Shown here: piece after piece, positions 1 to 13,655 of the stretch | How positions within the stretch are numbered: the first letter of the stretch is position 1 | Layout of the letters: the number at the start of each line of letters is the position of its first letter | DNA from: Brugia malayi | Taxonomy: Eukaryota > Nematoda > Chromadorea > Rhabditida > Onchocercidae | Assembly: GCF_000002995.4 (NCBI RefSeq) | Contig: NW_025062477.1 | Span: forward strand, 4,684,649 to 4,748,648 | Direction of reading: 5' to 3' | Length of the DNA stretch: 64,000 bases | Notes under the pieces: model-generated | Told to the model about the DNA's origin: nothing | Databases searched by the model: none | Seen by the model: only the letters and a program-made list of their open reading frames with translations | Program-made: the position numbers and the translations under genes

Positions 1-179
1 ATAAATCCAAAAACCTAAATTGTAATTCTTCAATGATATTTCCAATCATAAGAGGAATAAAGACAATTTGTATATAGAATTATTTTGGTGAAGGTCTTCT
101 AATACTTATATTATCAGTATGAAAACTTAATTAATAAGAAAGAAATTAGAATGAAAAAAAAAAAGCATGCGAAACCTAC

Positions 180-2506
180 TGCTGCATTTGAGCTGGATGC
201 TGCATTTGTATTGGGTTCAACGTAACCCTCCGGTGCATCAAATTCCACATTCATGTCACATTCGATGATTGAAACAGCTCTTTCAGGTTTTACCTCCATC
301 ACCAAAAATTCCAATATTTGATCATTGTACTGAAGAAAAAAACTTTATCGATAAGAGGAAAATTATTAATACAGCGCTTCAAATACGATAAAATTTATTT
401 TTAAGCAATGCAAAAACTATACAAATGAAAAGGTTGGAAATAATGGCAGAACTGCTATGTGGCATAGCTTGAGGTTCCTGTAATTTAATTAACTTAATTA
501 ATAATCATAAATTTCAGATCAAGGTAAAATATTTTATTGTCATTGCGCTTTCACAGTTCAAGCATTCAAACTGAACGAAGCAACTTTCGTAGTTTATAAA
601 TAGCAAAGATATCAAGATGACTAACAAGAGAGCAATATAAATTGTGATTCATATCCTATTTCTACTGACAAGCTAATTCCAGAACTGCCATGGGTATCAA
701 TCCTCCCTCAATTTTCTTTCTCACTGCCTCGTCGTAGAGGGCTGAAAATATAAAGTGACTAACCTAACGTTACACTCCTATTACCGGGTATTTAAAAGTT
801 GTCCAGTATGTTCATGGATTTGTCACCGCACAAACTTTTGATCACTTTCAGTATCTTCTCCTAATGATAATTATTTTGCTTCAAACATTTGAAATCTGCA
901 AACTATCCTAACTATACAACCTTAAATTATCTCAAATTCTTCTCTACAGAGTTACATTCTATTTCTATCACATTGTAAACGGTTGAGAGTGAAAATTCGG
1001 AGCTTTAAAAGCTGACCTCGACAGCAATAATGTCTCCCTTTGTAAGACATGCAAACTTGCGTAACTCGACTTCAAGTACTGCTCTCGGATTCGAAATAGC
1101 CAGAAAATCCGTAGACTGCGGCTTTAGCTTCGTATATGTAGCTTTCGGTAGTGTGGCATATGTTATTCGAACGCATTCACCTTCATTAAGGTGTAATTGG
1201 CGCATCATCTAAAAAAAAAAACTTGTTTTAGGGACGTAGTTTTGGCAAGACTGTTACGAATATGCTTTGCACATTCAGCTTGCTACATCACGCTTTGAGA
1301 TATATAGCAAAGCAATTATCACATAAGTAAGACTCTTAGCATACCATTCGAGTATTATTACTTAAAATTTATGCAAAATTCGTCGAATTTATCTAATGAT
1401 TTGTAGAAAAATGGCTTAGAATAACATTGCTTTTAAATACATGAATCAGTCTATTATTAGTTTCCCATTTTTCTGTCCATAAAGTTCCCAGTCCGATAAT
1501 TGGAAATAATATTTTCTGCCACAGATGTTAACACTTCTTGATGAAATAAAATACTTCGTATTCATATTTTCATTTTTTAGAAGTTTCGCATAACATTTGA
1601 CCTATGTTTCTATGATTTTCTGATCTTTTTATGAGTTCGACTTGAAACCAGAAGTTGCTCATTCTTTATGTTATGTCCAATAGTACTAACAACTTTGCGT
1701 AATTGTATACATTTTATATAAATTTACCCATGATGGAAGATAGCAACGACCCTCTTCAGCCAAGAATTCCAAAACGCCGCAGTGCGTGAAACATTTTGCA
1801 TCAGTCAAATTTTGCACTTTGAACATCATTGGATATTCGATGTTAAGACGAACTAATAAATCTAGAGCCGATGGTGGAAGTAAAATCTGAATAAAAAAGA
1901 GGAACAAATTCAAAAAGAAAAAACTGAACTGTTGCAGTATCCCTCCGAAATTTTTTTTATAACTTCGCAATCTTTTTCAGTAGCTGCCAACATGTTAAAT
2001 ATTATAAATTTCCACGATTTAGGTAGTGCTTGCTCAATCAACATACATTCAGAGGCTATAGTGTAGGCGCAGAATGCTTTCAAAAACTCTTTCATTTTTT
2101 CTATTATTTTGAGAAAAAGTGGAAATAAATTTTTTTTTACTACTGCGACTGATAAAGAAAAGAAAATGTCTTTTTCTTCTATTCATATCAGAAAACAGAA
2201 TTTCTTTCTCTGCTATCCACAATGAAAAGTTGGTCCTTCATTAACCGCTGTAGCTGGTAAGAAACTACTATTTTTCCTATGTGTAGCAAATCCAAAGGAA
2301 TAAGATGAAACAAACAGAAGAAAATACCACTTTGTACATTTGGATTCAAAATTTTGTTTTTAAAATTTAAAAAAAAAAGATGGAATTCACATTACCTTCC
2401 CACCATGATTCAACTCATTTATTTTCTTCGTATCCGCTCCTTCATAAAATGCTGCCGAGAAGCATCGAAGTTGCAAATCAAAGGGGCGTACTGATGCCCC
2501 AAACAT
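180..2506 (-). CDS. ufd-1: Ubiquitin fusion degradation protein 1 (UFD1) homologue, 5' part
   Basis: UFD1 partners NPL4 as a cofactor of the p97/CDC48 ATPase that extracts ubiquitinated proteins for proteasomal degradation. Four exons join in phase 0: 2396-2506, 1728-1886, 1017-1208 and 180-329, giving 204 residues. Exon 1 starts MFGAS and contains an RCFS block and a GGK that match the family N-terminus. Exon 2 carries LLPPSALD and THCGVLEF. Exon 3 carries PKATYTKLKPQS and NPRAVLE. Exon 4 carries AVSIIECDMNVEFDAPEGY. These blocks span the double-psi barrel and second subdomain of the UFD1 N-terminal fold. The exon 3 donor (GTCAGC) is weak, but reading phase and homology support it. The gene continues off the left edge, so its C-terminal p97/NPL4-binding part is missing; bases 1-179 are intron. 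It is transcribed away from importin beta. Identity is confident; the exact 3' donor of exon 4 is less so. Confidence 0.93.
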
Positions 2507-4095
2507 TATTGCTCCAAAACCATCGAACATCTTTCCAATTTGACTCGTACGCTGAAGCAATCTCTTTCCTCAAAAATTTACTCCAATTTGAAACACGGAT
2601 AAAAAAACACAAGTTTATACTGTCAATATTTAATTTTTTTATCCATTTACCAGCAATCATAATCGTGATCTTACAGCAGCATTTAATTTTTAATCATACT
2701 TGATGGAAATTCAGAAAGTAATTCATTTAAATATTCATTTATTTCTCACATAATTTCCCCACTTTATATATCTATAAAAAATAAAAACAAAATAACGTAC
2801 TGCTAGTTGTCAAAAAATTTCTTTTGACAAAAAAAAAAGATTAAAAATTTTAATAAGAAATAATCCAAAAGGTTGAAAATAACTGTTATTATAAAACGAC
2901 AAAAAATAAAAAGGTAGAAAAAAAAAACATGAATTTGATACGAAATACTATAATTTTTGGAAATATCAATCGATTTCGTTAACAAAACAAAAAACTAGTA
3001 AAGGTGGTAGTAACATAAGATGCAAGTTTGACAAGCAAATAGTTGACAAGACTTAATCACCCCAGTAATATCTCAGACAATCAATGAAGCATTAATATTC
3101 ATTTCATCGGATAGTAAAGAAAAACGAAGGGAGAAAACGAGGAACTAAATTTCACGGTATCATTAAGCAAAATCATATCCCAATCAAGAGAAGAAATAAA
3201 GATAAGAACATTTCAAACTTATCAAGTTTCAATTAAAAAATGCTAAACTTTACTCTTAACTGATAAAATACTCCAATAAATGGAAATAGTAATAGAAAAG
3301 TTATCAGTGTACAAAATGATTATAAAATATGCTAAGAGAATCATATGGGACAGAAGTGTTTTCATAGTGTGCTGTGGGCTATAGCGAATCAATTTCCATT
3401 TATATGAGTACCTCAGGTTTGTGCGGGAAATCTTTTATGGATTATTTGATGTGAGAATTTAGTCTCTTTGCTGAGATTAGTACAATTAGTGTATTTTACT
3501 GCAGGGATACTATTTATATAGACGCGGAGAAAGTATTTATGGTGGATTTCATGCAGTTAACGTTTTGAAAATTTTTTTTTTTATGAACAATTCGTTTGAC
3601 TTTTCGATAGCTTTGTATTTGTGTAGAAAAGCTAAATGAGTTATAGATCTGTGCAGATTGATTGATTTGAATACACTAAATATTGTGGTGTGAAGTGAAG
3701 TTGTCTTATCAGGAAGTTAATTAGGGTTTTATTGGGTGTTTTTTCTTTTTTTTTTACTGTTGGTCTTTTACTTATTTGATTATTTAGTTTAATATAATGA
3801 ATAGTGTTCATTTTGTGACTAATAAGGCAAGTTGATTTTTTTCTGAATGTCGATGGTATAATTAATCATATTTTAGCTGGTATATCAATCATATTTTGAG
3901 AATGACAAAAAAATGTAGTGTTTGCAAAATTTGATCTAAATATGAAATCCTCTAAGTTTTTTTTGTGTGTGATTTTTCGCTTTGTGAGTTGAAAAAGATG
4001 AGTTAGTACATTTAATAGAAATTATGTTCAGGTAAGTTTTCTTCGGTTTCAAGTCCTTCAAGTTAATTTCAACAGCGGATTTCAGGGCGAGAATA
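2507..4095. other. Divergent intergenic region between ufd-1 and importin beta
   Basis: About 1.6 kb of AT-rich sequence separates the two head-to-head start codons and must hold both promoters. It has A- and T-runs and no long ORF with recognisable similarity. I see no convincing TATA box. A shared bidirectional promoter is possible but not shown. Confidence 0.5.
4032..4085 (+). promoter_or_regulatory. Candidate 5' UTR intron or trans-splice acceptor of importin beta
   Basis: A good donor (CAG then GTAAGT, at 4029-4037) is followed 54 bases later by a TTTCAG acceptor ending at 4085, ten bases before the ATG at 4096. Either a tiny 5' UTR intron is removed here, or the acceptor receives a spliced leader as is common in nematodes. 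The sequence alone cannot decide. Confidence 0.5.
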
Positions 4096-7000
4096 ATGGC
4101 TCAGGAGGAGCTGTTAGAAGTATTACAGCGGACCGCTTCACTAAGTAAGTTGTTTTTTTTTTTTTCTAATTCTTATTCCTTTTTTGAAGTTATATTGTAA
4201 AAATCTTGCATAAAATCGGAATTACTGATGAGGAAATAACAAACGGAAGAGAATCGTACTATTCATGATATAAATAGAAGTGGTAAGAGTGTGTTCTTAC
4301 CGTGATGTGGGTAAAAGATGGTTTGTAATAGATGCCTAAAAGTTCTGGTAGTTAAGATACTTACTATCTTTAGTTCCTTATAAGCTTATTATAAGCACTA
4401 GGAAATTTCCATTCTTAAGGTACGCTAAATAAACGCTAAATCATTTTAACTGTTTACAGTTAACGCATAATGTAAGCACACATTAAATTAAATAGCGTAG
4501 AGAGAATTGCAAGGGTTCAAATTTACATCCATAACTTTCACAGTTGTATAGTTGGTACTTTTTCCAGATCCAAATGATCAAACTCTTGCGTTGGATTATT
4601 TGCGACGTGCATGTGTTACTAATTTTGTAAGTCACTTCCTTCACTTAAATTCTTTAATATTTTTAAAATTCTTATCAAAAAGAAATAGGATTTTTGTACA
4701 ATTGGAAAAAAGAACGGCACTCATTATTAGTTCACTACTGTTTGTTGTCTGATCATTTTTCTGTAATACTGCTATCTAACGTGACGGCAGGAAATGGAAG
4801 TTAGATGAGTCAGTCATATTGGTCGATAAAAATTTTCAGCCAGAATTCACGAAACAATTGTCAACGGTTCTTGCAACGCCATCCTATTCAAATTTTGTAA
4901 GGCAAGCTGCTGGTTTGCAACTCAAAAACGTTTTAGTTGCAAAAGAAGATGCAACTAAAAATGAATATCTTACGAGGTATTCTTTCATTATGTTCAGATT
5001 TTATCGAAGCGTAGTAAATTGCTTTGGCAAAAGAAAAGTGTTGAGCACGATGATGGACAAGACAAAAACATCTTGCTTAGTAGATTACCATCTGTTCTTG
5101 TGATGTGTTTGATTTCCTTAAATTTAGATCTAAGTGTTAAAATACGTTCACCATTGTATTGTGCTTAATAGCAGAGAGTTTTATTTGTATTCAATATGAA
5201 TGCAAAGACAAAATCGCTAAAGCCAAAAAAAAGATGGAAATTTATCTTAGAATTGTTTTCAGGTGGCTTGCTTTACCAGTAGATGTTCGAGAGTTCGTGA
5301 AGCAAAACGTAGTTCGTACTCTTGGTACTGAACCTTTTAGGCCGTCCATTGCAGCTCAATGCGTTGCTGCTATAGCATGTGCCGAAATACCTTCACAAGT
5401 AAATTTCTTAAATGAATTTCTTGTGAGTTAACTATATGAGGTGATGCGCTGAATAAACAACTATGTTCATTAATTTAGTGGTAATGATGGTTTATATAAT
5501 AAATCAGGTTTTATGTAATATTAAACTTTTATTTATTGAGTTCTTTTAGTACTTAAATTACTAGTATATTTGTATCTAAGTTTTCAGTGTTGTTTAATGT
5601 GAAGAAAAGTGTTATTGCAAAAAGAAACCTCAGAATATCCTGGCAAAAATGCTTCGGGCATCACTAGAATTAGGAGAACATAGGTCCACTTAAAATGGTA
5701 ACAATCATGAAAATATATTGAAATATTATTTCAGATGTGGCCAGATGTTATAACTCATTTAAAGGATAGCGTAATAGCAACGAACAACAGTGAAATATTA
5801 CGGGAAGCATCACTAGAGGTAGCGCTTTATTTCTGTTGCTTTTTTTTATGTAATTTTTCTTAATTTGCAATAAATTTGTAATAATTAAAATTTGAATATG
5901 TCTGTGATTATTTCCATAGAAGACTCATGGTGATCATAAGCGGTAATTGTTGCAAATCATAAACGATCAGCATCTACAACTTTCAATAATTTACGATTAT
6001 TTAGGCTTTGGGTTACATCTGTCAAGATATATGCGGAACATTGTTAGAAAGAGAATCGAATCAAATTCTGACCGCTATTGTTCATGGTTTACGGAAGGAT
6101 GAGCCATCCAATCATATTCGCCTTGCAGCTGCTAACGCCATGTTAAATTCGATCGAATTTACGAAACATAATTTCAGCAGAGAGGTCTTTTTTCCATAAT
6201 GTTTTTCCACAATGTTTGTAAATATACACTTCTAATATCACTTCATGCTTTAAGCTACTGAAATTAGCTTTAAAGGTTACTTGTCTACTCATTTGATGTT
6301 CTTTATCCATTTCTCTAGATTTTTCGATTGTCTTTCTTATGACATGAAGCATAACGAACGAAACAACCTAAATAAATGTTATACGAGTAAGTAAATAAGT
6401 AAGACAGTAATTCTTTTGAAGTGATAAAATGAGCTGGTAAAATATTTTGTAAGCATTGCCTGGGAATATATTGAAATTTTGATGCACTGCGGAGGAGGTT
6501 ATCTGAAAGTGATACTTTCCTTTTTGTTTATTTTTGAATTTATTTTTAAATACCATAGTCCGTTATATCATGAAATCGTAACAAGCTATCGTTTTCAATA
6601 TGATGTAATAAATTTTAGAAAAGTCTATTTGTTTTAGAACGAGCGACACATGATTATGCAAGTGGTATGTGAGTCATCTCAGTGCCCTGAAACGGCCGTC
6701 AAAGTAGTGGCCATGCAATGTTTGGTCAGGATTATGTCACTTTATTATCAATTTATGGAGCAGTATATGGATGCACTTTTTCCGGTATGTCATTTGGAAT
6801 TTTATGGAATTTGGATTTTGTTGTCTCTCGATTTTTGTTAACTCTCCCATCAAGTACTTAGATTTCTCTGTTTCTTTCAATTCTAAACTTGTTCCCACTG
6901 ATTAAATTATATATTAGCTGCGAGAAATCCGTGGAGGTAGAGATTTCTTAAGTATCAATTGGTGGTCTTTGTAACCATAAAAAACTGTACAGTTATGCCA

Positions 7001-10000
7001 TCATGAAGATACATATTTCAGATTAGTTTAAATGCAATGAAGTCTCAAATTAATGAAGTGGCTTTGCAAGGAATCGAATTTTGGTCAAATGTTTGTGAGG
7101 AGGAGATATCTCTGTCCGTAGAAGCTGAAGAAGCTCGAGAACAGGGCCGTGCTCCTGAAAATGTTTCGCGTCATTATGCACGTGGTATGTCTGTGTTTAA
7201 TTAACCTTGCTTGAAGCCTGTGGTGAAGCAACTATTACAAATGAGTATAATAAGTTTATAATATGAATACATCTTTATTAACGTTAGGCAGGGAAGTTAT
7301 AATTATCGAATGAGTGACTAGAGGAGGGATTCATCGTCAATCACTAGATCAGTCAGAGAAGGACTGATTCCAACTTCTTTTTGTGTTATTTTCAAAACTA
7401 CATAATTCTAATTCTCATGGATGACTGACTCTTTTAACCTCTCAACTGCAACATTTCAGGTGCTTTAACTCATTTGATACCTATTCTCAGTGAAACATTG
7501 GCCAAACAGGAAGAAAGTGATGATGAAGATGATTGGAATCCAGCGAAAGCAGCTGGCGTATGCATAATGCTTCTTGCGCAGTGTACCGGTGATTCCATTG
7601 TTGAACCAATTTTGCCTTTCATCCAGCAACATTTGAAAAATCCTAGTTGGAGGTAATTTCTCGTATCTTATTCTCTTTCCCTAATTAAAGCAATATTACA
7701 CCTTTTATCACATTTTATTTCTTTATTTCTCTTATTATAGATATCGAGAAGCATCTATAATGGCATTTGGATCGATATTGGATGGACCCAATGAAGCAGT
7801 CTTAACACAGTTAGTTGAATCAGCACTGACAAGTATTATTGCTTCCCTTTCTGATCCTCAGGTAATTCATTTTTAATTTCGAAATAATAAGCTTGAATAC
7901 ATTTAATAAGTCTTGTTTCTATGTGTATTAATACATGGCGTTTAAATCCGCACATAAGAGTTGGCACTTTAAAAAAAATTTTAAGTAGGTTAGGATAGTT
8001 ACTATTAGTTAGTTCAAGTTTCGAAAGTGAAATTAGACTATTAAGGTAGTTTACAAAGAACTGTTCGCACCACAGAACTTTTTTTGATTCACAACATTTC
8101 AATTTTAGATATTAAAAAATAGCAATATCTGCAACAGTCAATAGCAGTATCCATAGTTGGTTACAGAAGGACTGGAAAAATATCAGTTTGTCAAAGTCAG
8201 TTAATATTATTCCATGTTCTTTTTGATACATTTAGCTACAAGTACGGGACACAGCTGCTTGGTGCATTGGGCGGGTGTGCGACACATGTGAAGAGGTGGT
8301 AACTCGACAGGAAATCTTAGCTCCGATGCTTCCAGCTCTGTCGACTGCTCTACAACAAGAACCACGCGTTGCTGCTAACGTTTGCTGGGTAATTCTTTTT
8401 TTTTTTTTTTTTTTTTTTCTGAACGAGCTTAGTTTAAATTGGAATGTAATTTGTGTTAGTAAATCTTAAGCAAAAGCGATTACTTGCATGGAAGAAATTA
8501 CATAAGAAAAAAAAAATAAACTGATACGCAGGTTTTACTTTTGATAACGTTTAAATATTTTCATCAACCTCTAAAAGGGATTTTTTCCAGGCAATTTCAA
8601 GCTTAGCCAAAGCAGCTTTTGATATGGCGTGCCGACAAGGAACTGATAACAGCGGTCAACCCGAAACATATATATTGACTTCCTGTTTTGAAGGCATGGT
8701 AAACGAGCTTATTAAGGCTACTGACAGGTTGTTTTTTAAAAAAGCATGTGAGAACCAGTAAAAAAAGTACTGTTGCGTCGGATTTCTTTTGCTAATTTGA
8801 TTTTTTTTAATATTTGGAAAAAAAATTTTTTTTTTGATATTTGGAATTTGAAAGTCTGGAAATTTTCTTTGTTGTTTCACTCGACTAATCGTTTATCTCA
8901 TTTTTCAGAACATAAAGATCACTTTCACTTTAATTATAGACCGGATGCTCATGTGTCGAATTTACGAATAGCTGCCTATGAAACTTTGATGGAATTAATC
9001 AAGAATAGCCCAAAGGATTGCTATCCTGTAGTGCAGAATACCACAGTGATTGTACTCCGAAAATTGGAGCAGTTGCTGAACATCGAGAATTCACTGGAAT
9101 CATTAAGTGATAAGGTTAAGCGATTTAAAATTAGTTTTTTCAGCTTGGTAATACTTCTATGAAAAATATTGTATTCAAATTACTGAACAGTTTTATGAAC
9201 CAATAGCATGTTTTCTGGACTTTTTGAGTCTGGAAAGAAAACTAATTAGTCCTTGATGGTATTCTAAGGGAAGACGATACAGAAAAGTCTGGCAAAAAAA
9301 AAGCATCGATTGGAAAACGAAGAGTTGAATATCATTTTGATGAAAAACATTGTATTTAAACTACGTGTATCACGAAATTTCCACTTATATGAAATGGTAG
9401 TTAGGGCTGGAGAGATATATTGTTTTGAATTTTCCAATTTATTACTGAATTTTTTGTACCTTTCAGAGCCAGTTACGAGATCTAGAGTCATTGCTATGTG
9501 CAACGTTGCAATCTGTTTTGCGCAAAATGAGGCCGGAAGATACGCCTTATATTGGTGATGCTATCATGCAAGGTCTGCTGCAGATTATGCAAAGGTATTT
9601 TGACCCATAAAAATGCATTACTATAACTAAAAAATAGATCATTAGAATTAACATGATGAAAAGTTGTCAAATCTGAAATGTCAGAATTAAATTGGAAAGA
9701 GAGAAAATGAAATGAATACCGAGGAACTTTCAAGATGTAAACATAAAACTTCAGAACTGCTACAGATTCTTACTTTGTGTTCAAGAAGCTGCGTATTCAT
9801 GATTTACAAGCAGATGTCATTGTTGTGTTAAGAGTTTTGAGGATAGTAAAATTTTGCATAACATTTAATAATTACTAACTATTCGTTAAATATCGGACTC
9901 TGGTATAACAAAATAAGCATTTATCACCTGTAAAAGAGCTAGAACGTATTTATCTGAGAATGTTTTTCTATAATCTGCTTGCATTCTATGTTGGGACTCA

Positions 10001-11672
10001 TTGATCCCATTGTCGTGATTTTCAGGTGTGCTGGTAAAGAATGTGGTGGTGTCATGGAAGATGCTTTAATGGCAGTTAGCACACTTATTGAAGGTTTCTA
10101 TTTTCTGAAATTTCTTTAAAAGATGATACATTTAGTTTTGCATAATCTAAGGTTGTTTAGAGTTAGATATTTTTTATATGGCGAACGCTTTTTAAAGATT
10201 CGAACAGATGCAACGACTAACTTGTTTATTTTTGTTTGTCACTTCCATGCAATATGGTTCCAGCATTGGGTTGTCAATTCGCCACATATTTGGATGTCTT
10301 CAAACCGTTTTTGGTAGCTGGCTTGCAAAATCACGAAGAAGGACAAGTATGTTCAGCAGCCATTGGTGTACTGGTTGATTTATGCCGTGCACTAGAGGCA
10401 ACTTTGATGCCTCATTTAGATGAATTTATGGGGTTACTCTTTCAAATTGTGCAGGTTTGTTTTTAGTTTATAACTTTGTTCTAAAATTTGAGTTTTTCGT
10501 TAATCTAATTAATATAGTGCATTTACTTTCTAGCAAAGGAAAGATTAAGTATAAGAAAATTTGAAATTTGTCGATCAGCTTTTTTGATTGCGAAGCAAAT
10601 CTAGACATGAACTTTATTGTTTCCTTTTTTGTTAGTAAAGCACTTATCTATGATTTCATTTTGCAGAGTAATAAAATAGATCGGTTAGTGAAACCAGCCG
10701 TACTGTCATGTTTTGGTGATGTCGCTTTGGCAATCGGTCCTAATTTTACTCGTTATTATGAATATGTTATGGCTATGCTAGTCATGGCCCTTTCTACTGC
10801 GAAAGTAGAAGATCCGGTTGGTGCAGATATGATAGCAGTATTTTTGCACGTTTTTCAAATACATACTTGCAACACATTATGAAATTTTATATATACATGT
10901 TTGCCATCTAATCAAGTCACATTTTAATCAAGTTAGATAAGAATAAAACGAAGAAATTTGCGATTTTAGGAAGACTACGATAATGTTGAATATGTGGAGC
11001 AACTGAGAGAAAGTTGTGTGGAAGCATATGCGGGTATTGTACAGGGAATGCGAACAACACAGAATAATGAACTTCAACAGTTGCAAGATCAAATACAAAA
11101 TATGCTTGGCTTAATTGAACTCATTGCTACCAGTAATTCACCAGATTCACTGATAGGTGCAGCTTCTGGATTACTTGGTGAGTATCTCCTCTACATGCAT
11201 CTCCAAGTTTACGGATATTGCAACATTCAGTCCCAAATAAATTTAATGCTCAGTTGTTGCATATATTCTTTGTCTCATACTTACTGATTTGGCTTTCTTT
11301 GTGAGTCCTGCAGTTGACATTAGTTGTCCAAACCACTTTTCCCTAGTTCCAGATAGGATTTGCTGATAATGAACAGATTAGAGTTTATAAAAGTTCTTAG
11401 CATTTAGAAAAGTTACTTGATGTTGTGTAGCTTGATCATGGTGGTACAAATGAAATTTTCCAAATTTTGGAAATTCAAAATTGAACATTATTTCAGGAGA
11501 TCTAGTGACATCATTCGGTGAACAAATATTGCCTTTTGTCGATAATCAGAATATTTCGGCAATATTGACGAAGGGAAGACGAAGCAAAGCGGCGAAAACG
11601 AAGTCACTTGCCCTCTGGGCAACCAAAGAGATTCGAAGACTGAAAACAGCAAAAATGGAAAATCATAATTAA
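4096..11672 (+). CDS. imb-1: Importin subunit beta-1 (karyopherin beta-1), complete
   Basis: The product carries importin-alpha/cargo complexes through nuclear pores and releases them on RanGTP. I assign 19 exons: 4096-4144, 4568-4626, 4840-4976, 5263-5398, 5735-5818, 6005-6184, 6638-6784, 7022-7184, 7460-7652, 7741-7861, 8236-8388, 8591-8727, 8940-9114, 9467-9594, 10026-10093, 10264-10454, 10667-10816, 10970-11177 and 11497-11672. Phases agree throughout and sum to 2655 bases, 884 residues plus stop, against about 876 in vertebrates. Landmarks in order are the importin-beta N-terminal domain (roughly residues 20-100), [39 protein letters not shown], the acidic loop [10 protein letters not shown] near residues 336-345, [37 protein letters not shown] and the C-terminal TKGRRSK. 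The whole protein should form HEAT repeats. No disruption is seen. Most introns end in TTTCAG or TTTTAG. Confidence 0.96.
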
Positions 11673-13624
11673 AGTGGAAAGATGAAGTCGAATTGACATC
11701 TTTCGTGAAATCATTAGAATATCTGGTTGCTCATGTTTGTTCATTTCATCAGTTCGATTGTTCTTATATCGCAGCTTTTGCTTTACCCGTCTGTCTGCCT
11801 GTCGTTTTTGAATTTGTTTTTGCCGGCTGGAGTGTTTGTGTGGTATGCTGCATTTGCTTTTGCACATTATTACTGTGCATGATTATCTACATATTTTAGC
11901 GTTGTTTTTTCATTTTTTTTTTTCACTTTTTTTTACAGAGATGAAATTCTTTGAATATTTTTTATATTTTTATAGGAATTCAAATTTTATTTTAAAGTTC
12001 ATAGTTTCCTCTAGAACTTTGTTCTGACTTATAGCATGAATGCATTCTTTGTTTTCAAGAGAAGGGAGTAATGTACTCGAAAAAAAATGATCATTTCCCG
12101 TTCCCTTGATTGCATGCAAATTTTTCTGGAAAGACAAATAGTTAAATATTTTGCTCTGTATTTCAACAAGTGAACCGTCTTTTACTAGTCTTAAACTTCG
12201 CTTGCTGTCATCGTCATTCGTTTCATCATTCACCATAGTGAATTTCACATAAATGACTGAACATGATCACCTATAAAAGTTTATGATGTTAGCTAGTTAG
12301 GATATTTGTATTTTGGATCTTTGCCTTTAATGTAGTTATCTTGCCGGTATGCTTAAGACTTAGGGAGCTTTTCTTGCTCTTGCAATATTTTATCATCTAT
12401 TGCAATGGCTTTTGTGAATTGGGTGTTAGTACTGACTTTTAAGTTTCATATAGAAAGCATAAATTCCAAATTTCTAAATTCTCTTCATTTTTTTCCAGTT
12501 TTTCTTCAGTTTATAGAGTTTTAATATATACTTTTTGTCCGGATTTCAAGGTTAAATCAACTGTAGACTTCATCGAAGTCATTACTCAAACCTGTTTAAA
12601 CAGGTTTGATGTTTTGTAGTGAATGTATGCGTTTGTTAGCTTGTATTACTTCTATGCTTTTTATTTTAGTTTACCTTCTTTTTGAAAATTGGAAGTTTTG
12701 CCGTTTTTTTTTTTTATTTTCATTTTTTGTTATACAAACTGTTACCATAATTTCCCATACGATTCAAAGTGAAATTTTATTTGAATATTCATGAGTACAT
12801 TTGTTGTTGTTGTCATTACAGATTACAAATTACGTCACTATTCATCACCGTTACGTTCCTTGCGTTCCGTTTTCCATCTCATTCTTTGCAATATAATATA
12901 GGTTTTTCCTTGAAAGTTTATCTATTTTCACTGCAACATTCGAATTTTTGAAAGTATTTTTTGTCTACATTTTTCTATTTGAAGGAAATATCTGAATTTT
13001 TCGAAGATTCTAATCATTTTTCAACGTTCACTTGATTAGGAAATGGTATGATTTTAACATATTCATTAAACTATAAGGAATAAATATTATATAATTCCCG
13101 GAATTATTTTTTTGAATCCTCAATTTTTAAAGTGCGCAGTTATCGGTGGATTCTAGCATATTACTTATTTCTCTCGCCAATTCAGATGACTTCGTTAATG
13201 CCCATTATCTTTCGCTGCTTTTTGTTACCACCATCACCTGTTCATTCTTATAGTTCTGGTAGTGTTTTCTGTATGTTTTTCTCTGTACGTCTCCTTGGTG
13301 TGTATTATTTTCATTTTGTAATTCTGCCCTTCATAATTATCTTTCTTATTATAAAAACTTGAGATTGAAACATGATTTTTGCATCCATTGTATGTATGTT
13401 TTGTTTTATTCTCTGGAAAGTTTATTTCTAGCTGTGCAAATTCATGTTTTACTTTTGCTTTTTTTATTCATATATATCACACTCCAATGCTCATTTTGTT
13501 GGCACAAATTTTCTTTTGATCTTATTCCTTTTCTTTTCTTCAACAATTTTTATAACATACTTTTGTTCTGCAACTTCTAATTGTCCTTTTCCACAAGTTT
13601 TTCTCATTTCTTTTATTTTTTATT

Positions 13625-13655
<31 letters not shown>

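Noticed and set aside
1030..1212. + strand ORF of 60 codons
   Set aside because: It is the antisense shadow of ufd-1 exon 3, which is supported by homology and splice signals.
4510..4530. GGGTTCAAATTTAC, resembling a tRNA B box
   Set aside because: It lies in an importin-beta intron, and no matching A box, acceptor stem or anticodon arm is visible.
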